64,000 bases of DNA, from assembly GCA_024413595.1 (NCBI GenBank), contig JAKSUC010000009.1:1-64000 (forward strand), in the 5' to 3' direction. This document shows positions 36,158 to 44,408 of the stretch, piece after piece. Origin of the DNA: Bacteroidales bacterium. GTDB taxonomy: Bacteria; Bacteroidota; Bacteroidia; Bacteroidales; UBA3824. How positions within the stretch are numbered: position 1 is the stretch's first letter; every line of letters starts with the position of its first letter. The notes below the pieces were generated by a model. That model saw only the letters and a list, made by a program, of their open reading frames with translations, did no database searches and was not told the DNA's origin. Position numbers and translations under genes: made by a program.

Positions 36158-38083
36158 ATGAAAAATATAACAAATATAATTAAACTATTATTATCAATTG
36201 TCATCGTATTGCTCTGCCAAAAATCAAAAGCCGATCAAACACAACAAGATATTGATAGTTTAAAATTATTAATAGAAAAATCGCCAGACTCCCTAAAAGC
36301 AATATATTGCGACCAAATAGCTTGGGAAGCAAGATATATTTGGCCTGAAATTGCAATAAAATACGCACTTCAAGCAACACAACTTGCAAAAAAAACTAAA
36401 AACTATAGCGAATATGTAAAAGCATATAATTATTTAGGTGTTATAGAACGAAATATTGACAATTTTGAAGAAGCACTTGAATATTATCTGAAAGCATTAG
36501 AAGCAGCAATCAAATATAAAATTGTTGATCAAGAAGGATATGGATATAATAATATTGGAAACATTTATTATTATTTAAAAAATTACCAAAAATCTTTTGA
36601 ATTTTTGTTACTTGCTTTAAAAAAAGGAGAAGAACTAAAAAATGATGACATCATTTCTTACGCTTGTTTAAACCTTGGATTAACTAGTTTTGCTACAGAA
36701 AAATATAATGATGCTGAACAATACTTTGTCAAATCATATCAAATAAGAAAAAACGCTGGTAAAAGTATATCAGTTTGGATTATACCATTAACTCATTTAG
36801 CAGAACTTTATATCAAAATTGGTAAATTTAAAGAAGCTAAAAAAATTTTATATACACACATCGAATACGAAAAAAACAAAAGTACAATTTCGGTTTCATA
36901 TAATAAATTATCAGAAATTTATTTTAAAGAAAACAATTATGACTCTGCTTTATATTGTGGAGAAAAAGCTTTAGAAATTGGAATAAAATCTAATTATAAA
37001 TACAGAATTGATAATGCTTACAATTCTTTATACAATATTTTAATAGCTACCAACAACTACAAAAAATTAGCAAAATATAGAAAAAATCAAATTTTAATAA
37101 ACGATACTTTATACAAAAAAAATTACATTGATAAATTAAAAAACTTGAAATACGCTATTGACTTTTATGAAAAAGAAACTAAAATCAAAACGTTAGAAGA
37201 AGAAAAAATAATTCAAGAAAAAAAATTAAACGTAGTTTCATTAATATTAATAACAATATTATTATTAGGAATTATCATATTAAACAAATATATAAAACAA
37301 CGAAAACTAAATAAAGAACTAAATAGTCAAAAACAATTAATAACAAACAATATAATTTACGCATCAAAAATACAAAAATCAATATTGCCAAATCTCGAAA
37401 AATTTGGAACAATATTTTCAGATAAATTTTTGATATACAAACCATTAAACATAGTTTCTGGAGATTTTTATTGGCAATTTTCTGACGAAGAATACGAAAT
37501 AATTGCAATAGCAGATTGCACTGGACATGGAGTTCCTGGTGCATCAATGAGTATGCTAGGAAGTTCTGCTCTTCAACAAATAGCTCTTTTAAACATTAGA
37601 GAAGCACACATAATTTTAGAAAAATTGCGTGAAATGGTAAAGACATTACTTCATCAAACTCAAATGATTAAATCTCAAAACGATGGTATGGATATAGCTT
37701 TAATGATTATAAACAAAAAAACTTTAAAATTAGATTTTGCAGGTGCTTATCTCCCACTCTATTATATACGTGATAATCAATTATATCAATTAAATAGCGT
37801 TAGAAATCCAATTTCAATATACATAAAAGAAAAACCTTTTAAATCAGAATATCTACAACTACAAAAAGGTGATTGCATTTATTTATCCACAGATGGATAT
37901 ACATCTCAATTTGGAGGAGATGAAAATAAAAAAATGCCAATTCAATTGTATAAAGACCTAATACTAAAATATCACAAATTGCCAATGAATGAACAAAAAC
38001 AAAAATACGAAAATTTCTTCATTAAATATAAAGGTAACAACGAAACAATCGATGATGTTTGCGTAGCAGGTTTTAGAGTTTAA
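36158..38083 (+). CDS. TPR - TM - SpoIIE/PP2C phosphatase
   Basis: A 641-residue paralogue of the preceding gene with the same layout: signal peptide (MKNITNIIKLLLSIVIVLLCQKSKA), TPR array (about 30-340), membrane helix (about 352-372), coiled coil, SpoIIE domain (about 390-641). The phosphatase motifs are complete: SGDFYWQF, IADCTGHGVPGASMSMLG near 451, NDGMDIALMI near 508 and LSTDGYTSQFGG near 577, ending IDDVCVAGFRV. Periplasmic TPRs joined to a cytoplasmic SpoIIE phosphatase suggest a partner-switch pathway governing an anti-sigma-antagonist or similar target, none of which is encoded here. Likely co-transcribed with the eroded paralogue; possibly they form a heteromer. Confidence 0.9.
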   Translation: MKNITNIIKLLLSIVIVLLCQKSKADQTQQDIDSLKLLIEKSPDSLKAIYCDQIAWEARYIWPEIAIKYALQATQLAKKTKNYSEYVKAYNYLGVIERNIDNFEEALEYYLKALEAAIKYKIVDQEGYGYNNIGNIYYYLKNYQKSFEFLLLALKKGEELKNDDIISYACLNLGLTSFATEKYNDAEQYFVKSYQIRKNAGKSISVWIIPLTHLAELYIKIGKFKEAKKILYTHIEYEKNKSTISVSYNKLSEIYFKENNYDSALYCGEKALEIGIKSNYKYRIDNAYNSLYNILIATNNYKKLAKYRKNQILINDTLYKKNYIDKLKNLKYAIDFYEKETKIKTLEEEKIIQEKKLNVVSLILITILLLGIIILNKYIKQRKLNKELNSQKQLITNNIIYASKIQKSILPNLEKFGTIFSDKFLIYKPLNIVSGDFYWQFSDEEYEIIAIADCTGHGVPGASMSMLGSSALQQIALLNIREAHIILEKLREMVKTLLHQTQMIKSQNDGMDIALMIINKKTLKLDFAGAYLPLYYIRDNQLYQLNSVRNPISIYIKEKPFKSEYLQLQKGDCIYLSTDGYTSQFGGDENKKMPIQLYKDLILKYHKLPMNEQKQKYENFFIKYKGNNETIDDVCVAGFRV

Positions 38084-38094
38084 ACAAAAAAAAA

Positions 38095-38586
38095 ATGAAA
38101 ATACCCAATAATTTATCACCAACAGAACGAGAACAAATAGCAATTGAAAACTTTAAAAAAGGTTACAATTGTTGTCAATCATTATTATTAACATTCAGTG
38201 ATATAATAGAATTATCACCAGAAATAATATTAACAATTTCGTCAGGATTTGGAGGAGGAATGGGACGATTGCGCGAAGTTTGCGGTTCGTTTAGTGGAAT
38301 GGTAGCAATGGCAGGATTTATTTCACCAGCAACAGATCCAACAATAAAAGAAGCTAGAACAAAAAATTATGCTTTAGTTCAAGAATTTGCAGAAAAATTT
38401 AAAACAGAAAACGGAGGAAGTATTATTTGTAAAGAATTATTAAACCTTAAAAAAGACAACAAAACAGAAAGTCCACAACCATCAGACCGAACAAAAGAAT
38501 ATTATCAAAAACGACCATGCGCAAAAATAGTAGGAACTAGTGCAAAAATTATAACAGAAAAAATAATAGAAATGTCACAAATTTAA
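38095..38586 (+). CDS. C_GCAxxG_C_C family redox-type protein
   Basis: A 163-residue member of the C_GCAxxG_C_C family, so named for its cysteine pattern: YNCCQSLLLTF at the start, SSGFGGGMGRLREVCGSFSGMVAMAG in the middle (Cys in LREVCG), then C(K)ELL and RPCAKIV. The first GC motif is NCC here rather than NCA. These small cytoplasmic proteins of anaerobes are thought to bind metal or take part in redox reactions, but no reaction is proven. It starts 11 bases after the SpoIIE gene and its end overlaps the convergent DUF1653 gene by 12 bases. Confidence 0.85.
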   Translation: MKIPNNLSPTEREQIAIENFKKGYNCCQSLLLTFSDIIELSPEIILTISSGFGGGMGRLREVCGSFSGMVAMAGFISPATDPTIKEARTKNYALVQEFAEKFKTENGGSIICKELLNLKKDNKTESPQPSDRTKEYYQKRPCAKIVGTSAKIITEKIIEMSQI

Positions 38587-38814
38587 AACCTCTTCAAATC
38601 TATACTTTTGCAACACATTAGGATATTTTTGATGATCAACTTCACTTAAAAAATCATTTAAAGGTCTAATCCATAATTTTCCATCACCATAAAGAGCACG
38701 ATAAACCACAAAATCCTCTAAAGAATCACAATGTTTAGCAATATCAACAACCAAATATTTGTTACCTTTAAAATGTTGATACACCTTATTAATATATATA
38801 TTTCGATTTTCCAT
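38575..38814 (-). CDS. DUF1653 family protein
   Basis: A 79-residue protein: VYQHFKGNKYLVVDIAKHCD, then FVVYRALYGDGKLWIRPLNDFLSEV, the full DUF1653 pattern of a tyrosine- and tryptophan-rich beta domain. Function of the family is unknown. The ATG at 38814 is preferred to a TTG two codons upstream. Its 3' end overlaps the 3' end of the convergent C_GCAxxG_C_C gene. Confidence 0.85.
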   Translation of the reverse strand: MENRNIYINKVYQHFKGNKYLVVDIAKHCDSLEDFVVYRALYGDGKLWIRPLNDFLSEVDHQKYPNVLQKYRFEEVLNL

Positions 38815-39228
38815 AATCAATATTCTTTTACACTTATTTAGAAATAGTTATAAGAAATTTGTTTTATATAAATTTGAATTTCAATAACTTAGCAATAACA
38901 ATATATAAAAAAAAATAAATGTTAAAATCTGCGTTTTTTACCCCTATTCGCATTAAAAAACAATGTTAATAAAAACCATTAAAAAAGGTTAACTATTTTT
39001 CAAACGTTTACAACAATCAGAAAATCAAAGAATAAAAAAGCAGATACTTTTTTTTAAGTTGTTAATAACTTGTTAATATCGAAGTAAAGGTAAACACCAA
39101 TTTTCCTTTAACTTTGCATAAGAAGTTAATAAACACGGTAAACAATATAAACAAAAAGCGTTCCAAAATGCTCACAAATATATGTAAATTATATTTAAAA
39201 GTAATAGGAATCAATAAATCAAGGAAAA
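38815..39228. other. Intergenic region with four GTTAATA motifs ahead of nrdD
   Basis: No gene seen. It contains GTTAATA at 38965, 39061, 39072 and 39125, a TAACTTTG promoter box at 39109, and otherwise A-rich sequence. The two motifs at 39061 and 39072 are 11 bases apart, one helical turn. See findings. Confidence 0.5.
39109..39116 (+). promoter_or_regulatory. Probable promoter -7 box of nrdDG
   Basis: TAACTTTG matches TAnnTTTG and lies about 110 bases upstream of the first possible start, leaving a long leader. The -33 element is not clear. Confidence 0.45.
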
Positions 39229-41487
39229 ATGGAATTAAAAACAAAAAACACTTATCAAACAAAACAAGAAAATAATATGATACAAACAGTAGTAAAACGA
39301 GACGGAAGAATAGTTGGATTTAACGAAGAAAAAATTGCAGCAGCAATACGTAAAGCTATGTTGCAAACCGAACTCGGAGAAGATATCAAACTAATCAACC
39401 GAATTACTGATCATATTGCTTGTAATGGCAAACAACAAATGACAGTAGAAGAAATTCAAGATTGCGTAGAAAACGAACTTATGAAAAGTTCTAGAAAAGA
39501 AGTTGCACGCATCTACATTTCTTATCGCGACAAACGTAATGTTGCACGTAAAGCAAAAACTCATAATATTTTCACAGAAATTATTGAAGCTAAAAGCAAT
39601 GACATTACACGTGAAAATGCAAATATGAATGCCGACACTCCTGCTGGTATGATGATGAAATTTGCTAGCGAAAGCACAAAACCTTTTGTTGACGACTATT
39701 TGTTATCAGAAGATGTTAAAGAAGCTGTAAAAAATGGATATATTCACATTCATGACAAAGATTATTACCCTACAAAAAGTTTAACATGCGTACAACATCC
39801 ATTAGATAAAATATTAGAAAATGGATTTTATGCAGGTCACGGTGAATCTCGTCCTGCAAAAAGAATAGAAACTGCTAGTATACTCGGTTGTATTTCTATG
39901 GAAACCGTTCAAAACGAAATGCACGGTGGACAAGCAATTCCTGCTTTTGACTTTTATCTTGCTCCATACGTTAGAAGTTCGTATATCGAAGAAATTAAAG
40001 TTTTGGAAAAACTAAACGGAGAAGATTATAGTTCATTATACAATGCAGAAATCAAAGATTATTTAAACATAGATCTTGGTGAATTAAAAGGACTTGAAAG
40101 ATTAAAACAACACGCCATTAACCGTACAGTTAATAGAGTTCATCAAGCAATGGAAGCATTTATCCACAATATGAACACTATACATTCTCGTGGAGGTAAT
40201 CAAGTAGTTTTCAGTTCAGTAAACTATGGAACAGACACTTCTGCAGAAGGTAGATGTATTATTCGTGAAATGCTTACAAGCACATACGAAGGCGTTGGTA
40301 ATGGAAGTACAGCAATTTTCCCAATACAAATTTGGAAAAAGAAACGTGGCGTAAATTATTTACCAGAAGATAGAAACTACGATTTATATCAAATGGCTTG
40401 TAAAGTTACAGCAAAAAGATTTTTCCCAAATTTCTTAAACTTAGACGCTACATTTAATACATGTGACAAATGGAAAGCTGACGACCCAAAACGTTACGAA
40501 TATGAAGTAGCAACAATGGGTTGTAGAACACGAGTATTTGAAAACCGTTTTGGTAAAAAAACTTCAATAGGTCGTGGAAATATTTCATTCACATCTGTAA
40601 ACATTGTTCGTTTAGCAATTGAATGTATGTCTATCGAAGACAAACAACAAAGAATAGACAAATTTTTTGAAAAATTAGAAAACACACTCGATTTAGCAGC
40701 AAAACAACTAAACGAAAGATTTAATTTTCAAAAAACAGCACTAGCAAAACAATTTCCACTACTAATGTCACGCTTATGGATTGGTAGCGAAAAACTAAAA
40801 CCTAACGATACAATAGAAAGCGTAATAAATCAAGGAACTTTATCAATTGGATTTATAGGTTTAGCAGAATGTTTAAAAGCATTAATTGGAAAACACCACG
40901 GAGAAAGTGACGAAGCACAAGAACTTGGACTTAAAATAGTTACATTTATGCGAGATAAATGTAATGATTATAGCGAACAATATAGTCACGGCTACGCAGT
41001 TTTAGCAACACCAGCTGAAGGATTAAGCGGTTCGTTTACAAGAAAAGATAAAAAAGAATTTGGAATAATAGAAGGTGTAACCGACCGTGAATATTACACA
41101 AATTCAAGCCATGTTCCTGTATATTATAAATGTACAGCAATGCACAAAGCAAAAATTGAAGCACCTTATCACACATTAGAACGTGCAGGTCATATTTTTT
41201 ACGTAGAAATTGACGGCGACGCAACACATAATCCAGGCGTTGTTTCAGGTGTTGTTGACATGATGGACAAATTTGATATGGGATATGGTTCAATAAACCA
41301 TAACAGAAATCGTTGTATGGATTGCGGATACGAAAACGCAGAAAAAGAAATGAAAAAATGTCCTAAATGCGGAAGCGACAACATCGATAAATTACAACGT
41401 ATAACAGGTTATTTAGTTGGAACAACAGACCGCTGGAACAGAGCAAAACTATCAGAACTAAACGACCGTCAAATTCATCAACTTTAA
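39229..41487 (+). CDS. nrdD: Anaerobic ribonucleoside-triphosphate reductase NrdD
   Basis: The class III glycyl-radical enzyme that makes dNTPs without oxygen. Up to 752 residues: an ATP-cone (IQTVVKRDGRIVGFNEEKI, about 18-100), the ten-stranded barrel with catalytic cysteine region SILGCISMETVQ, a zinc site near the end (CMDCG and CPKCGS) and the glycyl radical segment RITGYLVGTTDRW. The family usually starts at the internal Met of MIQTVVKRDG (39277); the upstream ATG used here has a modest AAGGA before it, so the true start is uncertain. nrdG follows 12 bases downstream. Confidence 0.96.
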   Translation: MELKTKNTYQTKQENNMIQTVVKRDGRIVGFNEEKIAAAIRKAMLQTELGEDIKLINRITDHIACNGKQQMTVEEIQDCVENELMKSSRKEVARIYISYRDKRNVARKAKTHNIFTEIIEAKSNDITRENANMNADTPAGMMMKFASESTKPFVDDYLLSEDVKEAVKNGYIHIHDKDYYPTKSLTCVQHPLDKILENGFYAGHGESRPAKRIETASILGCISMETVQNEMHGGQAIPAFDFYLAPYVRSSYIEEIKVLEKLNGEDYSSLYNAEIKDYLNIDLGELKGLERLKQHAINRTVNRVHQAMEAFIHNMNTIHSRGGNQVVFSSVNYGTDTSAEGRCIIREMLTSTYEGVGNGSTAIFPIQIWKKKRGVNYLPEDRNYDLYQMACKVTAKRFFPNFLNLDATFNTCDKWKADDPKRYEYEVATMGCRTRVFENRFGKKTSIGRGNISFTSVNIVRLAIECMSIEDKQQRIDKFFEKLENTLDLAAKQLNERFNFQKTALAKQFPLLMSRLWIGSEKLKPNDTIESVINQGTLSIGFIGLAECLKALIGKHHGESDEAQELGLKIVTFMRDKCNDYSEQYSHGYAVLATPAEGLSGSFTRKDKKEFGIIEGVTDREYYTNSSHVPVYYKCTAMHKAKIEAPYHTLERAGHIFYVEIDGDATHNPGVVSGVVDMMDKFDMGYGSINHNRNRCMDCGYENAEKEMKKCPKCGSDNIDKLQRITGYLVGTTDRWNRAKLSELNDRQIHQL

Positions 41488-41499
41488 TAAAAATAGATT

Positions 41500-42063
41500 A
41501 TGAAATTAATGATAATGGACGTCATAGAATATACAACATCTGACGGACCAGGATTTAGAACTTCAATATATTGTTCAGGTTGTAACCATAAATGTCGCGA
41601 ATGTCAAAACCCACAAACATGGGACATCATGCACGGACATCCTGTTGATGTAGAAGATTTATTTAGCAAAATTCGAAGAAACGAAATGTCAAACGTAACA
41701 TTTAGTGGAGGAGATCCTTTTTATCAACCTACAGCATTTACCGAACTTGCAAAAATGATAAAAGAAAAAACCGATAAAACTATTTGGTGTTACACAGGAT
41801 TTACATACGAACAAATTATCAAAGACGCCAAAATGAGTAAAATGTTACAATATATCGATGTTTTGGTAGACGGAGAATTTATAGTAGAACTAAAAGATCC
41901 AGACCTTTTGTTTAGAGGAAGTAGCAATCAACGATTGATTGACGTTCAAGCATCTTTAAAAAAAGGAGAAGTTGTATTGGACAGTTACAATCCTTATAAT
42001 CTTTACGAACCACAACACGAAGAAAACAAAAAGATTGAAAAAAAAGAACTAATCCTAATATAA
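41500..42063 (+). CDS. nrdG: Anaerobic ribonucleotide reductase activating enzyme NrdG
   Basis: A 187-residue radical-SAM activase that installs the glycyl radical on NrdD. The 4Fe-4S cluster motif is CSGCNHKCREC (C-x3-C-x2-C within it), followed by VTFSGGDPFYQ, the SAM-binding GGE-like segment, and DVLVDGEF. Slightly longer than typical (about 155-170) because of a charged Lys/Glu tail. Same operon as nrdD; closed by a hairpin about 45 bases downstream. Confidence 0.95.
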   Translation: MKLMIMDVIEYTTSDGPGFRTSIYCSGCNHKCRECQNPQTWDIMHGHPVDVEDLFSKIRRNEMSNVTFSGGDPFYQPTAFTELAKMIKEKTDKTIWCYTGFTYEQIIKDAKMSKMLQYIDVLVDGEFIVELKDPDLLFRGSSNQRLIDVQASLKKGEVVLDSYNPYNLYEPQHEENKKIEKKELILI

Positions 42064-42105
42064 AATAAATATATCAGAGCCAATTATTGAGCTTACTAAT
42101 TTTTT

Positions 42106-42140
42106 AAGGTGCACGTTGAGAAATGTTGCACCTTATTTTA
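42106..42140 (+). terminator. Probable terminator after nrdG
   Basis: AAGGTGCA and TGCACCTT separated by 13 bases, followed by a T-rich stretch. The T-run is interrupted by A, so efficiency may be moderate. The remaining intergenic sequence up to 42401 shows nothing except the promoter box listed next. Confidence 0.65.
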
Positions 42141-42289
42141 TATATATATTCAAAAAAGTGGATATTTATTGCATAATTATTCAATAAATATCCAATAATA
42201 ATTAAATAAATGTTACCTTTCACATTAATGATATAGTTTAAATATCATTAATTTAGAATATTATAAAATTAATAATAAATTTACTCTTT

Positions 42290-42297
42290 TATGTTTG
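42290..42297 (+). promoter_or_regulatory. Probable promoter -7 box of the arginine cluster
   Basis: TATGTTTG fits TAnnTTTG, about 105 bases before the acyltransferase start. Upstream sequence is too A/T-rich to place the -33 element. Confidence 0.45.
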
Positions 42298-42401
42298 CAT
42301 AATTATGAAAAATGAATTTAATTTGCGTAAAAATAAAACAAACAAAGTCCAACAAAGGACAAAAAAATAATCAAATCATAAAAAAATAAAATTATAAAAC
42401 C

Positions 42402-43028
42402 ATGACAGATCAGGACGAAATCATTGTTAGAACAGCTGTTGAAGCAGATAGCAAGTATTCTCAAGAAATAGTTGACGAAATGGCAAGTTCAGCCAAAGCC
42501 CGTGGAACAGGTATTGCAAAACGATCACCAGAATACGTAACAGGCAAAATGGTTGAAGGAAAGGGAATTATTGCTCTTACAAAATCTGGTCTTTGGGTTG
42601 GTTTCTGCTATATCGAAAGTTGGGGTCACGAAAAATTTGTAGCAAATTCTGGTTTAATAGTAAACCCTGCATTCCGTGGTCGTGGAGTTGCTAAAGCAAT
42701 AAAATTCAAAGCATTCCATCTTTCAAGAACCAAATTTCCTACAGCTAAAATATTTGGATTAACAACTGGTTTGCAAGTAATGAAAATCAACAATGAACTT
42801 GGATATCATCCAGTTCCATTTTCAGAATTAACCGACGATGACGAATTTTGGAAAGGTTGTCAAAGTTGTGTAAACTTTGGAATTCTTACTTCTAAAAATC
42901 GCAAAAATTGTTTATGTACAGGTATGCTTTACGATCCAGAATGGGAAAAAGAAACTGGACCAAAAGACATGAACAAATTAGCAGAACATGCAAGTTTTAA
43001 GAATAACAACGTTTTTGTTGAATTCTAA
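42402..43028 (+). CDS. GNAT acyltransferase of the arginine cluster (probable N-acylglutamate synthase)
   Basis: A 208-residue GNAT-fold protein; the acetyl-CoA loop NPAFRGRGVAKAIKFKA (about 87-103) is clear. The C-terminal part carries four cysteines, CQSC and CLC (about 153-172), which could bind zinc. In Bacteroidetes a protein of this kind heads the argG-argC-argD cluster, and position argues that it supplies the first step, acylation of glutamate, where a classical ArgA or ArgJ is absent. Whether acetyl or succinyl is transferred (succinyl intermediates are known in Bacteroides) cannot be read. Followed by an inverted repeat and argG. Confidence 0.82.
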   Translation: MTDQDEIIVRTAVEADSKYSQEIVDEMASSAKARGTGIAKRSPEYVTGKMVEGKGIIALTKSGLWVGFCYIESWGHEKFVANSGLIVNPAFRGRGVAKAIKFKAFHLSRTKFPTAKIFGLTTGLQVMKINNELGYHPVPFSELTDDDEFWKGCQSCVNFGILTSKNRKNCLCTGMLYDPEWEKETGPKDMNKLAEHASFKNNNVFVEF

Positions 43029-43066
43029 ACTTATTTTTTATATTTTTACAAAGTCAAATCATAAAA

Positions 43067-43094
43067 GTGTGAACATAAAACATTAGTTCACACT
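43067..43094 (+). promoter_or_regulatory. Perfect inverted repeat upstream of argG
   Basis: AGTGTGAAC and GTTCACACT around a 10-base loop, 34 bases before the argG ATG. No T-run follows, so it is not a standard terminator. It may be an operator for an arginine repressor or an RNA element separating the acyltransferase from argG. Confidence 0.5.
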
Positions 43095-43128
43095 AAATTT
43101 AAACATAAAAATCAAATCATTTTTGAAA

Positions 43129-44316
43129 ATGAAAACACTGGTAGCTTACAGCGGTGGGTTGGATACCACTTGGGTAACAACCTACTTATCATCAAAGGGA
43201 GAAGACGTTACAGCATTAATGATTAATTCTGGCGCATTTGGAAAAGACGAAATCGAATCAGCAAAAGATAGAGCTTTTCAAGGTGGCGCAAAAAAATTTG
43301 AATGTATCGACATTTCTCAAGATTATTACAACAAAACTGTTAAATATATGATTTATGGTAATATGCTCAAAAACAACACTTATCCTATGAGTGTTAGTTC
43401 AGAACGTATTATACAAGCAATTGCAGTAGCAAACTATGCAAAAGAACATAAATTTGACAAAATAGCTCATGGTTGCACAGGAGCTGGCAACGACCAAGTT
43501 CGTTTCGAAATGGTTTTTGATATTCTTTGTCCTGAAATTGAAGTTCAAGCATTAGTTCGTGAACAAAATATTCAACGTGTTGACGAAATAGCATTCCTTA
43601 AAGAAAAAGGAATAAAAATGAACTTTGAAAAAGCAAAATATTCTATCAATAAAGGACTTTGGGGTACTTCAATTGGAGGTAAAGAAACATTAAGCTCTAA
43701 TCTTCCATTACCAGAAGAAGCATATCCAACACACTGTACAGCAAAAGAAGATAGTGTTTTAACAATAGAATTTGAAAAAGGTGAAATTTCTGCCGTTAAT
43801 GGCAAAAAATTTACCGACAAAGTAGCAGCAATTCGCGAAGTTGAATCAATTACAGCTCCATATGCAATTGGTCGTGATATGCACATTGGCGATACAATTA
43901 TTGGTATTAAAGGCCGTGTTGGTTTTGAAGCTGCAGCTCCAATGGTTATTATAAAAGCTCACCATGCTCTTGAAAAACACGTACTTAGCAAATGGCAAAT
44001 ATATTGGAAAGATAATATTTCACAATGGTACGGAAACCGTCTTCACGAAGGTATGATTTTGGAACCAGAAATGCGTGACCTTGAAAAATTCCTTGAAAGC
44101 ACACAAGACAAAGTTTCAGGTAAAGTTTTTGTTCAACTAAAACCTTATTCATTCTTTATCAACGGTATAGAATCAGAACACGATTTGATGACAAGCAAAT
44201 TTGGTGTTTATGGTGAAGAAAACAAAGCATTTACTGCACAAGATATAGTTGGTTTCACAAAAGTTGTTGGCATTCAATCAAAAATTTGGTATAGCGTAAA
44301 CAACGAAAAATATTAA
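43129..44316 (+). CDS. argG: Argininosuccinate synthase
   Basis: A 395-residue ArgG joining citrulline and aspartate with ATP. The PP-loop ATP site is LVAYSGGLDTTW at the start (SGGLDT); HGCTGAGNDQVRFE and the tetramerisation/substrate segments NKGLWGTSIGG and YAIGRDMHIG are present. A TTG two codons upstream opens the frame, but the ATG before KTLVAYSGG is the natural start. Followed by a strong terminator-like hairpin, so argG can be expressed separately from argCDBE. Confidence 0.96.
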   Translation: MKTLVAYSGGLDTTWVTTYLSSKGEDVTALMINSGAFGKDEIESAKDRAFQGGAKKFECIDISQDYYNKTVKYMIYGNMLKNNTYPMSVSSERIIQAIAVANYAKEHKFDKIAHGCTGAGNDQVRFEMVFDILCPEIEVQALVREQNIQRVDEIAFLKEKGIKMNFEKAKYSINKGLWGTSIGGKETLSSNLPLPEEAYPTHCTAKEDSVLTIEFEKGEISAVNGKKFTDKVAAIREVESITAPYAIGRDMHIGDTIIGIKGRVGFEAAAPMVIIKAHHALEKHVLSKWQIYWKDNISQWYGNRLHEGMILEPEMRDLEKFLESTQDKVSGKVFVQLKPYSFFINGIESEHDLMTSKFGVYGEENKAFTAQDIVGFTKVVGIQSKIWYSVNNEKY

Positions 44317-44339
44317 ACCATTATTCAAAACATATTCGG

Positions 44340-44390
44340 AATCCGAAACCGTGTTGTTTATTGAATAATTCGGTTTCGGATTTTTTTTTA
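44340..44390 (+). terminator. Terminator between argG and argC
   Basis: AATCCGAAACCG and CGGTTTCGGATT, a 12-bp perfect stem with 19-base loop, followed by a run of eight or nine T. It may act as an attenuator within the arginine cluster, because argC starts only about 20 bases further on. Confidence 0.88.
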
Positions 44391-44408
44391 ATCACAAAAT
44401 ATAAAACA

